From contig JAQSEB010000004.1 in the NCBI GenBank assembly GCA_030063045.1, positions 124,001-188,000 of the forward strand: 64,000 nt of DNA, given 5' to 3'. A program made the position numbers and the translations under genes. How positions within the stretch are numbered: position 1 is the first letter of the stretch; each line of letters starts with the position of its first letter. The notes below the pieces were generated by a model, which was not told the origin of the DNA, did no database searches, and was given only the letters and a program-made list of their open reading frames with translations. The stretch comes from Pratylenchus scribneri. Its lineage: Eukaryota; Nematoda; Chromadorea; Rhabditida; Pratylenchidae. Below, piece after piece: positions 58,596-64,000 of the stretch.

Positions 58596-61267
58596 TTAAT
58601 AGTAATCCGTGGTAACTTCAACTTCCTTCAGTGCAGTTTGGTAAAGTTGCTTATATTTCTCGTTAGGCACTGGCTTCAGGTCAAATATGGTCCATCTTAT
58701 CTGTTGCTGATCCTTAAAATATTGACATTTTTGAGTCATATTTTAATCTATAAACATACATTGTACGTTTCGAAGCGAATGCGAACACGGAATTGGTAAG
58801 GACGAGAACGAATTCTTTCGAAGATGGCCTCAAATTGATTGTGCTAAAGGAATTTAATATTAATTGTTGAATTTTTATTCCAAAAACTCGCATCTTCACG
58901 CAACAATTGTGCCAGTTGATCTCCATTGAGGCCAAGAAATTCTGAAATTTTTATTAAAATTAGATAATTAAAGTAATTTTGAATACTTGTGGCCATTTCA
59001 TCAAAAAGTGTGACCCATGCAGTGCCGGTGAAGTCGGCCAATTCAACTTGTAACATGATCATATTCGTATAAACATCGAATTCCTCATTGCATTTCTCAC
59101 ATCGATATCGATTTCCATCCGAAATAACCTTTTTCTTGCATCCTTGTTTTGGACAAGCCTACAAAAAAAACTTATGTCTTAAAACATTTTTAAAAAAAAC
59201 CTGATAAATTGCTTGGTCACTTTTCACTGTATTTATGATTGCTTTAACGAAGAAATATTGTCCCTTTTCATTCTCAATTAGATTGTCTTGTTTAAGTTGC
59301 ATAATTTGGCCAATCAGACGAAAATCTCGCTCTTAAAATAAATTTTACTGACTAATTTAATTCCAAAAAACACACCGAATACACCGGATGCGTCCACACT
59401 TGTGCTGATTGTCTTAATTTCCATATTCGGTTTTTGATCACGGTACCAAACATATAATTCTTGGGTGTAATTGCCTTCAGGATTTTCAAATATTTGAGTA
59501 CTCGAGCCGGAGCCAAATGTGAAACCACCTAAATAATAATGAAATCATTTATAAAATTAATCTAAATTTTACCATTAAATTCTCTGACCAATGCTCCTTT
59601 CACTCCAATTACAGTTCCCAATGGAATTGAAAAATTCTTTGCTTCATTTCCCCACAATGTCAGGCATGTTTCCGTTCCGGACTTGTCTACCAAGAAAATG
59701 TCCCGTTTGTCCAATTGCTTTTGGTCTTTCTTCGTTGTCACCTAAAATAAAAATTTTTGTAGAGAAAAAGAAATATTTTTTAACCTGAGTAATTTCAGAA
59801 ATACGTTCAACAATGGCATGAACATCGATGCATTCATTGACATATTGCGGAATATTGGACAAAAGCACTGGCTTCAATTTCAGCTTTGGCGGTTCAAATT
59901 GTTCTTGGCAATAAGCCACCTTCAAAAATATAAATAATATTAGTAAAGATAAAGTAACCTCGGATTCACGATCCAACACAATTTCATAATCATGTCCGGT
60001 GTTGTTGAATTGTTTATTCGCAGATTTGATTGCGCCAGGCTTGGTTCCTCCACTCACATAATAAACCTAATTTAATTAATTAATTTTAATTATTCTATTG
60101 AGGATTTACCACTCCATTTTGAACAATTGGGAAGAACTTCTCGGCAATTTCACCAAAAGCACTGATTCGAATTGCAGAGCCGGCTTGATCCGTAATAACA
60201 AAACCAAAAACTTTGAAACTTCCTCTGGCATTGTTAATCTCCTTAATTTGTTGGTCCTTTGCGCTAACAATCCCACAAATTCGCCATCTTAATTATTAAA
60301 TATTATTTTTATATTAAATAAATGGCTTACTTATTGACATATGGAGACAAAAAACTAATTGGAATAACATTTGATTTCTGGGAAGCATCCGGCTGGCGTT
60401 TGACCAACGGTTGACGCCCACCATCATTTGGCGATTGTTCACGAGTTCGTTTTGTCGCTCCACCACCTCCCCAATTTTCATCATCATTTTTGGTTGGCGT
60501 TTGTTGAATTAATCGTGCCTATTTTTTCATTTTTAATCAAAAATCTTTAAATTCGGCTACCTGAGATTGGAATGCAAGCATATGGCTTCGATATTCTTCC
60601 GGATTTCCAGAATGCGATTGTGGATTTCCAATGACCGGAAAATCAATGCTGACCACATTATAATCGGCAATATTGAATGCAATGGTTGGGGCACCGCTTA
60701 AATTTATATTATTGGATTTAAAATCAATTAAAATAATTCAAACTTTGCTTTTTTGATGACTGTTCGGCTCCATTTTGTCACTTGAATGACACCATTATTT
60801 GTGTTCAATTGATCCGTTTGGAAACGACGAAAAATTGGTTGGACAATAATGCAAGATCCATAGGAAAAAATGCTGTCCGAAATTCGTGCCTTGAATTGTT
60901 GATGATTTTGAATTTCTCGAACTTCCATAATTTGCAAAATTGGTTGATAGTAGGCCGGGACTTTGTCATCAAGAAGAAGCTATAATTTATTTAATCATAA
61001 AATTTCAGTAAATTTAAAAATTTATAGAAAAATTCAGGTCAAAAAATTACAAATGTAACCAATTCTTTCATTCCATAATTCCTAATTAACTAATTTAACG
61101 CTAATTTGTGAATCTCATTATTTATTAATGATTAGATTTATGTTGACCATAGCTGAGAATCTAGGAATTGTTTCCAGCTATATTTTCAATCTTATTTTAA
61201 TAATTATAAATATTTTTAAAATAAAAACCTGGAAGAAACATTGAGACAATTGTGGTATTGCTTCCAT
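58596..61267 (-). CDS. rpa-1: Replication protein A 70 kDa subunit
   Basis: This is the large subunit of the nuclear single-strand DNA-binding complex used in replication, repair and recombination. The start is Met 61267 (MEAIPQLSQCFFQ). The N-terminal OB fold has LLLDDKVPAYYQPILQIMEV and VIQVTKWSRTVIKK. A basic linker (GATKRTREQSPNDGGRQP) precedes DBD-A (SFLSPYVNKWRICGIVSAKD; NARGSFKVFGFVITDQAGS) and DBD-B (NECIDVHAIVERISEITQV; DIFLVDKSGTETCLTLWGNE). DBD-C carries the zinc ribbon ACPKQGCKKKVISDGNRYRC with EKCNEEF, then ADFTGTAWVTLFDEMATSI. The tail ends ALKEVEVTTDYY. Domain order is complete. It lies 187 bp downstream of the BED-PTPS gene on the same strand, so the two may be an operon. Confidence 0.95.
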
Positions 61268-61454
61268 TTTATATTTGATAATCGCTTAAGTTAAAAATTT
61301 AAAATAAAATTCAAAAAGAAGTATTTAAAATTTTCAAAATAATATTTGATAAATACATTTTTATGTTTTTAACAAATAAAGATAAAATATTTATTAAAAT
61401 AAATAACAACATTAAACAATGAAAAGCTCATCAAAAATTTGCTTGGCAATATTT

Positions 61455-62744
61455 TCAGCGATGACCAGTATATGAGAAGTTATTCTTGTCGGTTTCATAA
61501 ACAACCACTTTCTTCAATAATTCCGGATTTCGCATTCGTTCAGCAAGTTTATTGTACAGAAATATGGCCAAATTCTCGGTTGTGCTGACTATTCCATTGT
61601 CTCTGAATTTTGGTGGTTTTAATTTTAATTTGAAAAATTATTTACCGAAAATATGCAACATCCTTATCCAAATTCTTGTGATCGACTTCTTCCATAACCT
61701 CTGCCATCTCTTGTTTCAAATCAGCCAAATTATAGACCTAAATTTATTAAATGATTCAATTTTTGTAAATAAAAATATTTACCATTCCTGTTTCGGCATT
61801 CACTGGACCCTCAATGACCACCTTCCATGTGTAATTATGCCCGTGCCCATTCGGATTATTGCATTTTCCGTAAATTTCTTTGTTCAGTGCCAAATCAAAT
61901 TTTGGATTATGCAATCGATGGGCCGAAGAGAAACTTTCTATACGGCAAAGCTTGACAATTTGTTGCGGAACAATTTGCTGTTTGATATAATTGTTGTTGG
62001 CGGTCTTCAATGATTTGCTGGATGTTTGGTTTTGTTTGGTAGATTGAAGCGAATTGAAATTTGAAGAGGCACCGGCCACAAGACTTGGAAAAGAAGACAT
62101 CGAGGTTGAAGGAATTGTATTTTGTTGTGAATTGTAATTGCTATAAGCCGTAATGTTGCTGAGCATTGAAACGAAATCTGTTAAGAGTAATGGTGGTTTT
62201 AATAAAAGAATTTACTTAAATTATGTACCTCTGCTTAACTTGACTTCTTCCATCATTTCATCTGCTGCAGCATCGCCACCGTCCTGCTGATTTTCGACTG
62301 TTGGATCTGTATTACATGATATTATTTTTTCTTAAATTATTTAATTACTTGAATCTATTGTTTCAAATGAAAGTCGATCTTGGACTTCTTCGTTCAATTC
62401 ATCTTCATTGTCCTCCGATTCCTCCTCCATTGCGCTGGTTCCCTCTTTCTTCCTTTTTAATCCAAGTTTGCCAACTTTTTGAGTGTTTCCATCCGCTTCA
62501 ACTTTTTCCAAATAGAGCTCCGGATGTTTTGCTTTCAGATGACAACGAAGAATGCTTGTTGAACGTGCTAAAATATGGAAATTATATATTCTCTAATTTG
62601 CAAATAATTTAGGTAACCTGTTCCTCTTTCCTTTGTCCAATCACAATTGTTACAAGTTGCAATATTTCCATCATCGCTTTTCTTGAACCAATACCACCAA
62701 GAAGACTTTTCTACCGCTTCTGTTTTTATTTTCTTCATTGACAT
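61455..62744 (-). CDS. ptps-1: BED zinc finger fused to 6-pyruvoyl-tetrahydropterin synthase (predicted)
   Basis: The C-terminal half is PTPS, which makes 6-pyruvoyl-tetrahydropterin for the BH4 cofactor: LCRIESFSSAHRLHNPKF, YGKCNNPNGHGHNYTWKVVI, NLADLKQEMAEVMEEVDHKN, LDKDVAYF, DNGIVSTTENLAIFLYNKLA and VVVYETDKNN. The zinc His residues (SAHRL, GHGH), catalytic Cys (GKC), Asp-His (VDHKN) and Glu (YETD) are present. The exon that starts PTPS also encodes about 75 residues of Ser/Asn/Gln-rich sequence with no stop. Upstream exons join in phase to a BED finger: Met 62744, SSWWYWFKKSDDGNIATCNN, CDWTKERGT, then STSILRCHLKAKHPELY, giving Cx2C...Hx4H. An acidic linker follows (EEESEDNEDELNEE). PTPS elsewhere is a single domain of about 140-145 residues. 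An alternative start at a Met in the linker could give PTPS alone. Confidence 0.8.
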
Positions 62745-63109
62745 GAAACTTTAAAAAATGATGATGATCCAAATAAATAGATATTATTTTTTCGATCAAA
62801 ACTTAAACTAAAAATTAAGAAAATACAATCATTAATCAAATAATTAGTAAAAGTAAATTGAAAATTTGGGTTCGGCGCGTTTCGCGATTTTCTCGGTTAT
62901 GTTATGTCATTCTGCCCACTTAACATACCTAACCTAATCCGATATCCGATCCGGTTTAAAACCTACATCATAAACCTCAAAGAATATTAAATATTGCGGG
63001 TTGATTGATTAAATCCATTCCATCTCATATTTTTTTACCTAATAAATTATGGGTCAATTGTTTTGAATAAAATATATATTTATTGATTAATTGTTTAATA
63101 ATGATTTTA

Positions 63110-63732
63110 CCGTAATTCTTCTATTAGAAGCCCACCTTCTATTTGAAGCCCACCTTCTATTTAAAGCCCACCCTAGAGCGTCACTGAAATTTATAAGCCC
63201 ACCTTCTATTTGAAGTCCACCTTCTAATAGAAGCCCACTCCTCAAAAAAATTTTTTTCCATTTTTGATTTTCTAAAGATGTTTTGAATTGTCAAAACATG
63301 TTAAATATGTTGTGAGTTGTAAAAACATTAAAAAAAACATATTTAGAATCTTAAAAACATGTTGTGATTCCAAAAACATGTTCAGAAACATGTTGTGAAT
63401 TCCAAAAACATCTTGTTTTTAGTCTAAAAATCATGTTTCGAATTGCAAAAAAAATGTTTGAATTTCAAAAAAATGTAAAAGAAATGTTTTTAATTGCAAA
63501 ATCATGTTTCTGATATATAAATTATAAAAAATTTAATAAAAACATGTTTTGTAATTGCAAAAAATGTTCTGATTTTTTACAAATTTTATTGAATAAAATT
63601 TAATTTTCATCCATTTACCTTCTCTGAAATTTATAAGCCCACCTTCTATTTGAAGCCCACCTTCTATTTAAAGCCCGCCCTAGAGAAGCTAAGAAATTAT
63701 AAGCCCATGGGCTTCTAATAGAAGAATTACGG
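63110..63732. mobile_element. TA-flanked MITE with AGCCCACC subrepeats
   Basis: The ends CCGTAATTCTTCTATTAGAA and (reversed) the same 20 bases are inverted and flanked by TA. Inside each end, the motif AAGCCCACCTTCTATTTGAA recurs several times. The centre has repeated AAAACATGTT words. It shares the CCGTAA terminus with the elements at 18535 and 32836. No coding capacity. Confidence 0.85.
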
Positions 63733-63847
63733 TATATTATTTTGATCGATAATTTTCATATTTCATTTAAAAAAATGTAATTCTTAATTAATTTATTTGT
63801 CTAGAAAGAATCGTAAAATTTAGTTGAATTTCTTATATTCCACAACA

Positions 63848-63976
63848 ATGTCGAATATAAAATCTTCATCTCCATTAATGGTTATTGGTACACGAAATTG
63901 GACAATGATGAATAATTCAATAAAATCAATCATCACGGAGGACAAAAATTGGATCCATCTCATTATTAATTTCTAT
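63848..63976 (+). CDS. Possible first exon at the right edge
   Basis: An open frame from MSNIKSSSPLMVIGTRNWTM ends at a good donor (TTCTAT|GTAAGC). The minus strand is also open, ending FDIVVEYKKFN with a stop at 63820-63822. I cannot tell which, if either, is coding, and I recognise no family. Confidence 0.25.
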
Positions 63977-64000
63977 GTAAGCTTAAAACCAAAATAAATA

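Overview
The window looks like nuclear DNA of a nematode. It is AT-rich, with many introns of about 40-50 bp ending in AG. Its gene set is typical of nematodes: a receptor guanylate cyclase, TWK two-pore potassium channels, a Thr-rich C6/DUF281-type secreted pair, a rapsyn homologue, a stargazin-like protein and a MADD-2/TRIM9 homologue. The dense dispersed repeats and MITE-like elements are unlike the compact Caenorhabditis style, but I cannot name the genus. All gene models were spliced by eye from protein similarity remembered from the families, so exon edges are approximate unless stated.

Layout. 1-4961 (-): 5' part of a receptor guanylate cyclase running off the left edge. 5791-11703 (+): a TWK potassium channel whose 4.1 kb second intron contains a complete second TWK channel on the other strand (6286-9580). 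11704-15200: repeat desert with tRNA-derived elements, TATTC microsatellites and a six-copy 169-bp satellite. 15686-16297 (+): tryparedoxin-like protein. 16636-19827 (+): dihydropyrimidinase. 20126-21821 (-): tandem pair of secreted Thr-rich C6 proteins. 22176-24989 (-): SLC7-type amino acid transporter. 25271-29736: an LTR retrotransposon with two apparently identical 432-bp LTRs, a primer binding site and a polypurine tract, but no recognisable pol. 30280-33148 (-): rapsyn. 35145-36798 (+): peroxisomal sarcosine oxidase-like flavoenzyme. 37129-38969 (+): stargazin/TARP-like membrane protein. 41351-42548: hAT-like non-autonomous element with GC-rich ends and an 8-bp target duplication. 43183-51676 (+): TRIM9/MADD-2. 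52078-55022 (-): mahogunin-type RING ligase. 55281-57614 (-): TDP-43 homologue. 58039-58355 (+): UBL5. 58596-61267 (-): RPA 70 kDa subunit. 61455-62744 (-): a predicted fusion of a BED zinc finger to 6-pyruvoyl-tetrahydropterin synthase. 63110-63732: MITE.

The genes do not form one pathway, but several relate to excitable cells: two K2P channels, rapsyn and a TARP-like protein for receptor clustering, MADD-2 for axon and muscle-arm guidance, and PTPS for the BH4 cofactor of amine synthesis. Close same-strand spacing (BED-PTPS/RPA1 187 bp, TDP-43/mahogunin 258 bp, sarcosine oxidase/TARP 330 bp, tryparedoxin/dihydropyrimidinase 338 bp) would permit operons. One minisatellite family with the core GGCGGAATTA occurs at six places, three of them inside introns, and is the most pervasive unexplained structure.
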